From: Niabella sp.
Lineage (GTDB): Bacteria; Bacteroidota; Bacteroidia; Chitinophagales; Chitinophagaceae
NCBI GenBank assembly: GCA_017744715.1
Contig: JAGIAT010000002.1
Span: forward strand, 248,001 to 312,000
Length of the DNA stretch: 64,000 nucleotides
Direction of reading: 5' to 3'
This document shows positions 9,221-17,438 of this stretch, in pieces. The position numbers and the translations under genes were made by a program. The notes under the pieces are model-generated. The model did no database searches and was not told the DNA's origin. It saw only the letters and a list, made by a program, of their open reading frames with translations. Position 1 is the stretch's first letter. Every line of letters starts with the position of its first letter.

Positions 9221-10411
9221 ATGAAAGAGTTCCTGCGCCTGCTGAAACGAGAGTTTAAACTGTTTATCGGCAACTCCACCCTGCGGAGCGTGTTTTTTCT
9301 GGCCCCGGTTTTCTATGCCACCTTGCTGGGCTTTGTATACAAGAGCGGCAAGGTAGAAAACACACCCGTTATTGTCATCGACAGGGACAATACCCCGCTA
9401 TCCGCACAGCTTACAGAAATGCTGAGCGATAATAAAAGCATTAAAGTGCTCCGCTTTGTGCAGGAGCCCGGTAACATAAAAGACGAGGTGATCAAACACG
9501 ATGCCGCTGCCGTGGTAATGATCCCGGCAAAGTTTGAAGCGGCCATGCTTCAGAAAAAATACCCCGAGATCAATGTATACATCAACACGGGGAACATGAT
9601 GACCGCCAATTTTGCAACCAAGGCCCTGCAGTTAACCATCGGCACCTTTTCAGCGGGTGCCGCAATGAAAGGGCTGCAGAAAATGGGGATGAACCCGGGC
9701 CGGGCAGCCACCCAGTACGAACCCTTTAAAACCAACTATATTACGCTGTTTAACACCACCAGCAACTACCTTATTTTTATGTGGCCCGCCATGCTTGCCG
9801 TTGTATTACAGCAGGTAATTTTACTGGCCATGGCCGTAAGCTTTGCCGCCGAATTTCAACGGGGGTCTTTTACAAAAGAATATGCAGCCATGCGCCGCTG
9901 GGCCTTTCCTACCATGCTCATTAAGGTCATTCCCATATGGGTATTTTCCATTTTAATTGTTTGCATTTATTATGGGATGCATATGATCTTTCGCGTTCCG
10001 CTTCCGGAAGGTATTTTCAACTTTATGCTTCTATCGGCTGTTTTTGTAAGTTCCGCCTCCTTCCTGGGCGTGTTTATCAGCATCCTTATTCCCGATGCGT
10101 TAAAGGCCACCCAGATCCTGATGGTGCTGGCCTCACCCGCCTTTATCATCAGCGGCTTTACATGGCCCATGAGCGCCATGCCGGGCTTTGTACGGTTTAT
10201 CGCCAATATCATCCCGCTTACACCGTTTTTGCAGGCATTTAAAATATTGCTGATCCAGAAAGGTTCAGCCCCGCTCATTGCCTCCTATATGAACCACCTG
10301 CTGTTGCTGCTGCTCATATATGCCATCCTCGGCTGGGTAGCGTTAAAGATCAAGTTGTGGCAATTATTTAAAGCGCCCAAACAAAAAACGCCGGCTGCCG
10401 GCACCGCATAA
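9221..10411 (+). CDS. ABC-2 type transporter permease (YhhJ/YbhR-like)
   Basis: The ATG at 9221 is chosen over an upstream TTG at 9215. The product (396 residues) has one transmembrane helix near residue 30, a large extracytoplasmic domain (about 45-170) and five C-terminal helices (about 175-385). This is the layout of ABC-2 permeases that work with HlyD/TolC partners. Motifs include FIISGFTWPMSAMPGFVRFI and IIPLTPFLQ, typical of the family. No ATP-binding subunit is encoded in the operon, so the ATPase must come from elsewhere, or the protein works as a non-canonical unit. The run of TolC, adaptor and permease suggests export of a small molecule or lipid. Confidence 0.85.
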   Translation: MKEFLRLLKREFKLFIGNSTLRSVFFLAPVFYATLLGFVYKSGKVENTPVIVIDRDNTPLSAQLTEMLSDNKSIKVLRFVQEPGNIKDEVIKHDAAAVVMIPAKFEAAMLQKKYPEINVYINTGNMMTANFATKALQLTIGTFSAGAAMKGLQKMGMNPGRAATQYEPFKTNYITLFNTTSNYLIFMWPAMLAVVLQQVILLAMAVSFAAEFQRGSFTKEYAAMRRWAFPTMLIKVIPIWVFSILIVCIYYGMHMIFRVPLPEGIFNFMLLSAVFVSSASFLGVFISILIPDALKATQILMVLASPAFIISGFTWPMSAMPGFVRFIANIIPLTPFLQAFKILLIQKGSAPLIASYMNHLLLLLLIYAILGWVALKIKLWQLFKAPKQKTPAAGTA

Positions 10412-10509
10412 CGGGCTTTCTATCCGTTACAGAACAAAAAAACACGGTCACTGGTCAAACGTTTGCACAACGGCGCTCCCGCTGCGTGCAGCTGCAAGCC
10501 CTGTTTGTA

Positions 10510-10542
10510 TTGAAGGTTCAATAGCAAAATAGATTACTTTTG
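10510..10542 (+). promoter_or_regulatory. Bacteroidota-type promoter for the ECF sigma gene
   Basis: A TTG at 10510-10512 is followed after 22 bases by TACTTTTG at 10535-10542, which matches the TAnnTTTG -7 box exactly. Transcription would begin near 10549, giving a leader of about 30 bases before the TTG start codon. Confidence 0.65.
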
Positions 10543-10578
10543 AAACAACGTGAGAATTGCTATAAATAAGTGTTCTGA

Positions 10579-11142
10579 TTGAATCCGTACCAGTCATACA
10601 GCAGCAATGAGCTATTTGGTTTAAGTAAAACAGATGCGCTTGCCTTCAGGGCATTGTATGAACGGTACTGGCAGAAATTGCTTACCGTTGCCTTCCTGAA
10701 AATAAGGGATCATGATACGGCCCGGGAGATCGTACAAACGGTGTTCGTAAACCTGTGGAACCGGAAAGACACAACAGAACTAAAACACAGCTTTGACACG
10801 TATATTGCCGCCGTACTGAAATACGAGCTCCTTTCCTGGTTTGCAAAGAGCAAAAAAGAGGCCGCCTTAAAAAAGGAACTGGGCGCCATCGGGCGGCCGG
10901 AAGATCATACCACTACCGAATGGCTGGCTTACGAACAACTGCGCGACCAGATTGAAAAGACCGTACAACAGCTTCCCGAAAAATGCCGGCTGGTATTTCA
11001 GCTCAGCCGGGAGCAGGGTTATTCCGAAAAAGAGATCAGCCGCGAATTGCAGATCGCTCCCAAAACAGTTCAGGCACACCTTACCAAAGCGCTCAAAGTG
11101 CTGCGCTCCTCCCTGGGACAGTTCTTTTCGTTATTCATTTAG
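10579..11142 (+). CDS. ECF RNA polymerase sigma factor (FecI-like)
   Basis: The product has 187 residues, normal for the family. Region 2 covers about residues 20-90 (FRALYERYWQKLLTVAFLK, then AREIVQTVFVNLWNRK) and region 4 about 125-180 (LPEKCRLVFQLSREQGYSEKEISRELQ in pieces, with a helix-turn-helix IAPKTVQAHLTKALK). A TTG start at 10579 is preferred because an in-frame TGA lies directly upstream and no ATG follows within region 2. FecR lies 100 bases downstream, then an STN-containing SusC. By analogy with FecIRA, substrate binding at the receptor would release this sigma factor to transcribe the locus. Confidence 0.93.
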   Translation: MNPYQSYSSNELFGLSKTDALAFRALYERYWQKLLTVAFLKIRDHDTAREIVQTVFVNLWNRKDTTELKHSFDTYIAAVLKYELLSWFAKSKKEAALKKELGAIGRPEDHTTTEWLAYEQLRDQIEKTVQQLPEKCRLVFQLSREQGYSEKEISRELQIAPKTVQAHLTKALKVLRSSLGQFFSLFI

Positions 11143-11181
11143 GTCTTCATTAAGCTACTGCTATTCCCTCAAAAAAAAATT

Positions 11182-11200
11182 CTACCCGCACTAAGGGTAG
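11182..11200. promoter_or_regulatory. Palindrome between sigma and fecR genes
   Basis: CTACCC-N7-GGGTAG is a perfect 6-bp inverted repeat centred in the sigma-fecR gap. It could be an mRNA hairpin or part of a promoter read by the ECF sigma itself. No poly-T follows, so a terminator is unlikely. Confidence 0.45.
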
Positions 11201-11233
11201 CAGCGTTTTCTGCACGCTATATAGGTACAACAA

Positions 11234-11241
11234 TATATTTG
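11234..11241 (+). promoter_or_regulatory. TAnnTTTG box directly before fecR
   Basis: TATATTTG matches the -7 consensus and ends one base before the fecR ATG at 11243. No good -33 box lies 19 bases upstream. If active, it would give a leaderless or N-terminally shortened fecR message. Confidence 0.35.
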
Positions 11242-11242
11242 C

Positions 11243-12244
11243 ATGCCAGAATCGTTACAACCCCACCAGGTTAGCGCACTTGCTGAAAAATGGCTGAACG
11301 GAACCATTACAGCAGCAGAACTGCAGGTTTTAGAAAATTGGTATCACGAGGAGTATCCCTCCGCTATTATGTGGCGGGCCGGAGAAGACGAAGCGCAGCT
11401 CCGGGAAAAGATGTATCAGGAGATCATGAAACAAACCCATACGGTGCGCCACCGGTCAGGCCCCGGCGCCCTGCTCCGGAAATACTGGTGGGCAGCCGCA
11501 TCCATTATCCTGCTCCTGGGCATCACCCGGCTTGTACAGCACAACGATCATCCGGCGGCAGCTAAAACAGCCCGGGCAGAACAGGGTTCTGTGAATACCG
11601 GGCACCCCGTTTCCTATACCCGGTCGGTGCTCCTCCCCGACGGGACCGTGGTGCTGCTGCGGGCCAACAGTGTCTTACATTATCCGGCACAGTTTGCAAA
11701 AACCCTGCGGGAAGTGACCCTCGAGGGAGAAGCCTATTTTGATGTAAAGCATAACAATACGCCCTTCATCATACACAGCGGAAGCGTAAAAACAACCGTG
11801 CTCGGCACGGCCTTCAATATCCGCGCATACCCGGGTTCCGGCAACATTTATGTAGCCGTGCTGCGGGGTAAGGTAAAAGTAGAAAATACCCGCAAAGAGG
11901 TAACCATCTTAACCCCCAACCAGCAGGTAACCTACCACACGGCAGCTTCTGTAAAACCGCAACTGGAACAAACAGATCCCGCGGCGCCGGTTACCGGCTG
12001 GGTGCAGCAGGATATGACTTTTGAAGATGTTTCCTTTCAAACAGTGGCCGACCTGCTAAGCCGGCGTTATGGCACGGCCATACGGTTCGGGAATACCGCG
12101 TTGGCCGCATGTACCATCAAAGCATTTTTTAATGGTACCGAGTCGCTGGACAAGGTACTCGAATCGCTATGCCTCATCAGCAATGCCCGTTATACCGTAC
12201 AGAAAGATAACAGTATACTGCTGGATGGCGAAGGTTGTAAATAA
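11243..12244 (+). CDS. FecR-family anti-sigma / signal-transducing protein
   Basis: FecR-like proteins hold the partner ECF sigma in check and pass on a signal from the receptor's STN domain across the inner membrane. The 333-residue product has a cytoplasmic N-terminus (VSALAEKWLNGTITAAELQVLENWY), one transmembrane helix at about 80-100 (YWWAAASIILLLGITRLV), the FecR beta domain (SVLLPDGTVVLLRANSVL, TLEGEAYFDV, VKTTVLGTAFNIRAYP) and a C-terminal DUF4974/STN-like domain (MTFEDVSFQTVADLLSRRYG). The gene order sigma, FecR, STN-SusC is diagnostic of trans-envelope signalling. Confidence 0.93.
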   Translation: MPESLQPHQVSALAEKWLNGTITAAELQVLENWYHEEYPSAIMWRAGEDEAQLREKMYQEIMKQTHTVRHRSGPGALLRKYWWAAASIILLLGITRLVQHNDHPAAAKTARAEQGSVNTGHPVSYTRSVLLPDGTVVLLRANSVLHYPAQFAKTLREVTLEGEAYFDVKHNNTPFIIHSGSVKTTVLGTAFNIRAYPGSGNIYVAVLRGKVKVENTRKEVTILTPNQQVTYHTAASVKPQLEQTDPAAPVTGWVQQDMTFEDVSFQTVADLLSRRYGTAIRFGNTALAACTIKAFFNGTESLDKVLESLCLISNARYTVQKDNSILLDGEGCK

Positions 12245-12303
12245 TAAAATCAGCAATATCATGAACCATCCCAATGCCCCGCCCCGCAATAGTTAAAATA
12301 AAA

Positions 12304-12335
12304 AACCCCTCCGCCCTGGTAAGCAATGAGGGGTT
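12304..12335 (-). terminator. Hairpin in front of STN-susC; terminator-shaped on the minus strand
   Basis: Perfect 8-bp arms AACCCCTC (12304-12311) and GAGGGGTT (12328-12335) enclose a 16-base loop. Read on the minus strand, the stem runs into TTTTTTATTTTA, the shape of an intrinsic terminator. On the plus strand no T-run follows. No minus-strand gene lies nearby to terminate, so it may block antisense transcription or act as a plus-strand mRNA hairpin between fecR and susC. Confidence 0.45.
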
Positions 12336-12368
12336 GTGTTCAGACAATTCATCATCATCTTAAAACTT

Positions 12369-15300
12369 ATGCAATTTATGCAAAAAGAACAATTCCCTTT
12401 TGACCTTCACTTAAGGAGGCCGGTCAAATATGAGCCTTTAAATGTTTCGTATATAATGAAAATAAGTACAATACTGGTTATTTCTGTTTGTATGCTGACC
12501 AATTTTGTATTTGCCAAAACAGCAAGCAGCCAAAACATTGAAGAAAAACAAATAATTGTAGCGCTGAATAATACAACGCTGCGGAATGCGCTCAACAATG
12601 TAGAAAAGGTTTCCGGGTTTAAGATGGCCTATGTTTTAGAACAGGTGGCCAAACATAAAAACATCGTGCTGACCGGCAAAAAAAGATCCGTGGCCTCCAC
12701 GCTAAAAGAAATACTGAACGGAACCGGGCTGGATTTTAAACAGGAGCATAACACCGTACTGATTTACTCAAAATCACGGAAACCCGGCGATGCGGAAACG
12801 ATTTCCTCCCGGAACGGGGCCCTGTTCGGAAAGATTACAGGAAAGGTTACCGACGATAAGGGCGTTCCGCTGGCATCCGCTTCTGTGCAGATAAAAGGAG
12901 GCACGATAGGAACAACCACCGATAACGCTGGAAATTTTTCCCTTGAGTCACCGAAAAGCACCGGTGTTCTGGTGGTTTCATATACCGGGTTCAATACCCA
13001 GGAACTGGCTTTTTCGGGAGATACACGACTGGATATAAAACTAAACCCACTCGAAAGCAAAGGCGAAGAAATTGTGGTGATCGGCTATGGCTCTACCAAA
13101 CGGAAAAATGTGACCGGCGCCGTAGCTTCCGTAAAAATGAGTGAGGTTAATACGGCAACCAATACCAATTTTGCGCAGGCACTGGCCGGACGTGCAGCCG
13201 GTGTAAATGCCGTACAAACCACCGGCCAGCCGGGCGCCGGCGTTTCTGTTCAGATCCGGAGCAGCGCTTCCTTTGCCTCCGGCGGCCCTTTATACGTGGT
13301 AGACGGTGTGATCGTAAACGACAATGCCGGCGAGCCCGGTACCAATACCCGGTATGGCAGTTCGGGTGTAGAACGCTCTCCCCTGAACTTTCTGAATCCC
13401 AATGATATTGAAACGATCGATATCCTCAAAGACGGAAGCGCCACCGCTATTTACGGCGCCCGTGCCGCCGGCGGTGTGGTATTGATCACTACTAAAAAAG
13501 GAAAGGCCGGTATCCCCACCATTCAATATGATTTCAGCCATTCCTTCCAGCAATCCCAGAAATATTACGACATCCTGGATACAAAGGACTACATGGAACA
13601 AAGCAATAAAATACTGAAAGAAAAATGGATGCTGGACAATAAAATTGCCCCTTATGGCAATGTAGACCCCGCAACCGTAACACCTTTTGTTCCCCGGTTT
13701 ACAGAGCAGCAAATAGCAGCACAGCAACCCTATCCCAATGCCATTAACGAAATCCTGCGCAACGGGTTCACCCAGCAGCACAATATATCCATGTCGGGCA
13801 CTGCAAATAAAACCCGGTATTTTGCTTCCGGCAATTACCTCAGCCAGCAAGGGGTACTGAAGCACTCCGACTATACCCGCTATTCCGGCAAGATCAGCCT
13901 GGACCAGGGCATCGGCGAAAAGATCAAAGTAGGCTTGAATGTGATCCTTACCGGGTCCAAAGCCAATAATGGCAGCGTGGGAACGGGTGTATATGAAAAT
14001 TCGGGCATGATCGGGGCCGCGTTCTACTATCCGCCCGTAATGCCCTTCCAGGATTCCCTGGGCAATTACCTCATCAATCCGTATTACCAAAATACCCCCA
14101 ACCCCCTGTCCTTCCTCACCATCACGGATTATACCAAGGCAAACAGGGTGCTTTCTTCGGGTTATGCCGAATGGACCATCATACCAGGATTAACTGCAAA
14201 AACAAGCCTGAGCTATGATCAAAGCTCCGCAAAAAGATATACCTACTTCCCAAAAACGTTCCTGTATGGTGCAAGAGCCGGAGGTGAGGCCGGTATTTAT
14301 GAAAATAATTCCGCGTCCAAGCTGGCGGAATATACCCTGAGTTATGTAAAAGATCTTTCCGGAAACAGCCGTATCAACGCCGTAGCCGGTCACTCTTACC
14401 AGGTAACGGACTGGGACGGTTTTAATGCCGGTAACGACCATTTTGCTACCGATAATTTCCTGTTTTACGACCTTGGTTTCGGAACCGCTCCCCGGCCAAC
14501 GGTGGGCTCTTACCGCAGTCCCACACAGGTATGGAAATCGTATTTTGCAAGGGCCATTTATGAATATGGCGGTAAATACATTTTTTCAGCTTCCGTACGG
14601 CACGACGGTGCTTCCCATTTTGCGGAAAATAAAAAATGGGGAACCTTCCCCGGTATATCCGCTGCCTGGATCCTCTCCGAAGAAAATTTCCTGAAGTCCG
14701 GCTCAGTAATCAATTTCCTGAAGCTGAGACTGGGCTACGGATCGGCAGGCAACCCCAATATCGGCGGCAGTGCCTTCACCTACTATAAAAACCAGGCGCC
14801 CTATGTATTTGGCGGGGTGAATTACCCGGGTGTGCTGATGACGCAGATGGCCAACCCCAACCTGACCTGGGAAACAAGGAACGAATTTAACGTTGGACTG
14901 GACTTCGGCGTGCTGCACAACCGCATCAGCGGCTCGCTGGATTATTTTAACCGGAAATTCATAAACCTCCTGAGTAAGGTAAGTCTTCCCACAGATTTTG
15001 TAGTACGCTCCGTTGCGGTAAATGCCGGCGCCACCCGCAGTACCGGCTGGGAAGCAAATCTGCAGACCAAGAACATCCTGAACCCCGATGGGTTTAACTG
15101 GAATACCACCATTAATTTTTCGCGCTATGTAAACAAATGGGTAGAGCGTTCGCCGGAAGCCCTGCGAACATTGGCAAAGTATATTGATCCCAAAGGAAAT
15201 TTCAACGCCCAGTACGGATACCTGTCCGCAGGCATTTACGATCCTTCCAGAATGCAGGCACCGTCCTGGATGCCGGGCATATTGCCGGGAGAGATCATCA

Positions 15301-15908
15301 TCAAAGATGTGAACGGCTATGATGCCAACAACAATCTTACCGGAAGTCCGGATGGCAAGTTGTCCTCCGCAGACCTGGTAGTGATCCACAACAACAATGA
15401 TCCCACCGGCAACGGCCTTCCGGTGCCCGACTACAGCTTTGGCTTCAGCAATGAATTCCGGTATAAGAATTTCGACCTGTCTGTGTATATGTATGGCCTC
15501 ATCCAGAAAAAATTCAACAGCGACTATTCCAATACGGCAGATGTGTATGCAAAACTGGGCGCCTTTGGCTGGAATGTATTGTCTATTGTAAAAGACCGCT
15601 GGGCCTACGACAATCCCAATGGCCGCTTTCCAACAGGACTTAATACGCCTTACGGAAGTTACGCCGGCAGCTCCGATTTCTGGGTAGAGGATGCCAGCTT
15701 CCTGCGCTGCAGAGACATTACCCTGGGCTACCGTTTGCCGGCAGGCCTGCTGCAAAAACAAACGGTTATTAAAAATGCCCGGTTGTATGTCAATCTTCAG
15801 AACCCCTTTATCCTTACCCGGTACAAAGGCATCGATCCGGAGTTACAGAATTTCTATGCATATCCCATGACCCGGTCATTTACCCTGGGTGCCAGCATCG
15901 GCTTTTAA
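12369..15908 (+). CDS. SusC-family TonB-dependent receptor with N-terminal STN signalling domain
   Basis: The ATG at 12369 gives 1179 residues; an upstream GTG at 12336 abuts the hairpin and is unlikely, and the ATG at 12456 directly precedes the hydrophobic signal. After the signal (ILVISVCMLTNFVFAKTASSQ) comes an STN domain at about 58-140 (LNNTTLRNALNNVEKVSGF), a carboxypeptidase-regulatory-like domain (155-230), and the plug (EEIVVIGYGSTKRKNVTGAV, LYVVDGVIV, IDILKDGSATAIYGARAAGG). It ends FTLGASIGF. The STN domain lets the receptor signal to the FecR encoded upstream. The adjacent SusD and glycoside hydrolase genes indicate oligosaccharide import. Confidence 0.95.
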   Translation: MQFMQKEQFPFDLHLRRPVKYEPLNVSYIMKISTILVISVCMLTNFVFAKTASSQNIEEKQIIVALNNTTLRNALNNVEKVSGFKMAYVLEQVAKHKNIVLTGKKRSVASTLKEILNGTGLDFKQEHNTVLIYSKSRKPGDAETISSRNGALFGKITGKVTDDKGVPLASASVQIKGGTIGTTTDNAGNFSLESPKSTGVLVVSYTGFNTQELAFSGDTRLDIKLNPLESKGEEIVVIGYGSTKRKNVTGAVASVKMSEVNTATNTNFAQALAGRAAGVNAVQTTGQPGAGVSVQIRSSASFASGGPLYVVDGVIVNDNAGEPGTNTRYGSSGVERSPLNFLNPNDIETIDILKDGSATAIYGARAAGGVVLITTKKGKAGIPTIQYDFSHSFQQSQKYYDILDTKDYMEQSNKILKEKWMLDNKIAPYGNVDPATVTPFVPRFTEQQIAAQQPYPNAINEILRNGFTQQHNISMSGTANKTRYFASGNYLSQQGVLKHSDYTRYSGKISLDQGIGEKIKVGLNVILTGSKANNGSVGTGVYENSGMIGAAFYYPPVMPFQDSLGNYLINPYYQNTPNPLSFLTITDYTKANRVLSSGYAEWTIIPGLTAKTSLSYDQSSAKRYTYFPKTFLYGARAGGEAGIYENNSASKLAEYTLSYVKDLSGNSRINAVAGHSYQVTDWDGFNAGNDHFATDNFLFYDLGFGTAPRPTVGSYRSPTQVWKSYFARAIYEYGGKYIFSASVRHDGASHFAENKKWGTFPGISAAWILSEENFLKSGSVINFLKLRLGYGSAGNPNIGGSAFTYYKNQAPYVFGGVNYPGVLMTQMANPNLTWETRNEFNVGLDFGVLHNRISGSLDYFNRKFINLLSKVSLPTDFVVRSVAVNAGATRSTGWEANLQTKNILNPDGFNWNTTINFSRYVNKWVERSPEALRTLAKYIDPKGNFNAQYGYLSAGIYDPSRMQAPSWMPGILPGEIIIKDVNGYDANNNLTGSPDGKLSSADLVVIHNNNDPTGNGLPVPDYSFGFSNEFRYKNFDLSVYMYGLIQKKFNSDYSNTADVYAKLGAFGWNVLSIVKDRWAYDNPNGRFPTGLNTPYGSYAGSSDFWVEDASFLRCRDITLGYRLPAGLLQKQTVIKNARLYVNLQNPFILTRYKGIDPELQNFYAYPMTRSFTLGASIGF

Positions 15909-15936
15909 AATACGTTGAAACAAAAAATTTACAGCA

Positions 15937-17433
15937 ATGAAACGAAAGAATACATATATAAGCATATTGCTCACCTCCCTGGGGCTGATGACACTGTTGG
16001 CTTCCTGCGAAAAATCACTGGATGAAGTGAGCTACGATAAATTTTCGGGGTCGTCTTTCTACAAGACCGAGGAAGATGCAAAACTGGCCGTAACAGCGGT
16101 ATACTCCAGCATGAACAGCGGAGGTTACAGTATCTGGGGTGTAGGTTATCCCGGCATTGTAGCCCAGTCCAGCGCCTCTACCGATGAAATGGTGGTATCC
16201 TGGGGCTGGCCGGGCTGGCCGCTGTTTAACCAGCTGAATCTTTCCGAAACCTTTCCCGGAGATGCCCTGTTCCAGTTTTATAATATCCTGATGCCCACCA
16301 TTACCAACGCCACTATTAATATCGGGAAGATAGAGGCGATGAACATTGCCGACGGCAATCTTAAGAAAAGATATATCGGGGAACTGAAGGCGTTAAGAGC
16401 GCATTATTCACAGATCCTTTATAATTACTATGGACCGGTGCCCGTAAGACTGGATCCTGTGGAAGCCGCCAACCCGGATGCAAAACCCATCCCCCGGCCA
16501 TCGCAGCAGGATATGGTTGCGCAAATAGAAAAGGATTATAAAGAAGCAGCCGACGCATTGCCGGCGGCATCGGAACAAGGCTCCGCAGACTATGGCCGCT
16601 TTACCAAAGACGCCTGCCTGATGGGACTGGTAAAACTGTATATGCATGAAAAAAAATGGCCGGAGGTCATCACCACCTGTCGCAGCATCCAGGGAATGGG
16701 GCACAGTCTGCAGGGCAATTATGCAGATATCTTTAGCTATGCCAACAATGGCAGCAAACAGGAGATCCTGCTGGCGGTGTCCTGCCGCCCCGATGCCAAC
16801 AGCACCAATATCTGGCTGGCGCATGCCCTGCCCGGCAACTACGCAGACCCCAGCGGAAAAGAAGTAACCCAGTGGGGCGGATATAAAATGCCCTGGGCTA
16901 CTTACGACAAATTCAATCCCAATGACAAGCGACTGGCCCGGCTGCTGGCAAAATGGCCTACCACCGGCGGTGCAACATTTGATGCCCGGGCCAATGGCTA
17001 TATAGGCGCCATACCCATGAAATACGGTATCGACCCGAACGCTACGGGCGAAGGTCATGGCACCAACATTGTTGTTTGGCGTTATGCAGATGTGCTGCTA
17101 TCCCTTGCAGAAGCCATCAATGAAACCTCCGGTCCTACCGCAGAAGCCTATAACCTCGTAAAAGAAGTACGGAACCGTGCCGGGCTTGGAGGATTGCCGG
17201 ACGGGTTAGGCAAAGACCAGTTCCGGGACAAGCTTAAAGACGAGCGCCTCTTCGAATTCTGGTGCGAGGGCGGCATCCGCCGGGAAGACCTGATCCGTTG
17301 GGGAACCTATATCAAAAGAGCCACCGATGCCGGATCAACTTTTGCAAAACCGGAATTTGTGCTGTGGCCTATACCCCGCAAAGCCATCGATGAATCAAAA
17401 GGCGTCATCAAACAAAACCCCGGATATAATTAA
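15937..17433 (+). CDS. SusD-family glycan-binding lipoprotein
   Basis: This is the partner of the STN-SusC encoded 28 bases upstream. The signal LLTSLGLMTLLASC puts the acylated Cys at residue 24. SusD hallmarks include YIGELKALRAHYSQILYNYYGPVP near residue 150, a TPR-like helical core, YADVLLSLAEAINE, AYNLVKEVRNRAGL and a C-terminal LKDERLFEFWCEGGIRREDLIRW. The length of 498 residues is usual. It is followed after 5 bases by the GH16-type gene, so the two are tightly coupled. Confidence 0.94.
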   Translation: MKRKNTYISILLTSLGLMTLLASCEKSLDEVSYDKFSGSSFYKTEEDAKLAVTAVYSSMNSGGYSIWGVGYPGIVAQSSASTDEMVVSWGWPGWPLFNQLNLSETFPGDALFQFYNILMPTITNATINIGKIEAMNIADGNLKKRYIGELKALRAHYSQILYNYYGPVPVRLDPVEAANPDAKPIPRPSQQDMVAQIEKDYKEAADALPAASEQGSADYGRFTKDACLMGLVKLYMHEKKWPEVITTCRSIQGMGHSLQGNYADIFSYANNGSKQEILLAVSCRPDANSTNIWLAHALPGNYADPSGKEVTQWGGYKMPWATYDKFNPNDKRLARLLAKWPTTGGATFDARANGYIGAIPMKYGIDPNATGEGHGTNIVVWRYADVLLSLAEAINETSGPTAEAYNLVKEVRNRAGLGGLPDGLGKDQFRDKLKDERLFEFWCEGGIRREDLIRWGTYIKRATDAGSTFAKPEFVLWPIPRKAIDESKGVIKQNPGYN

Positions 17434-17438
17434 GCACC

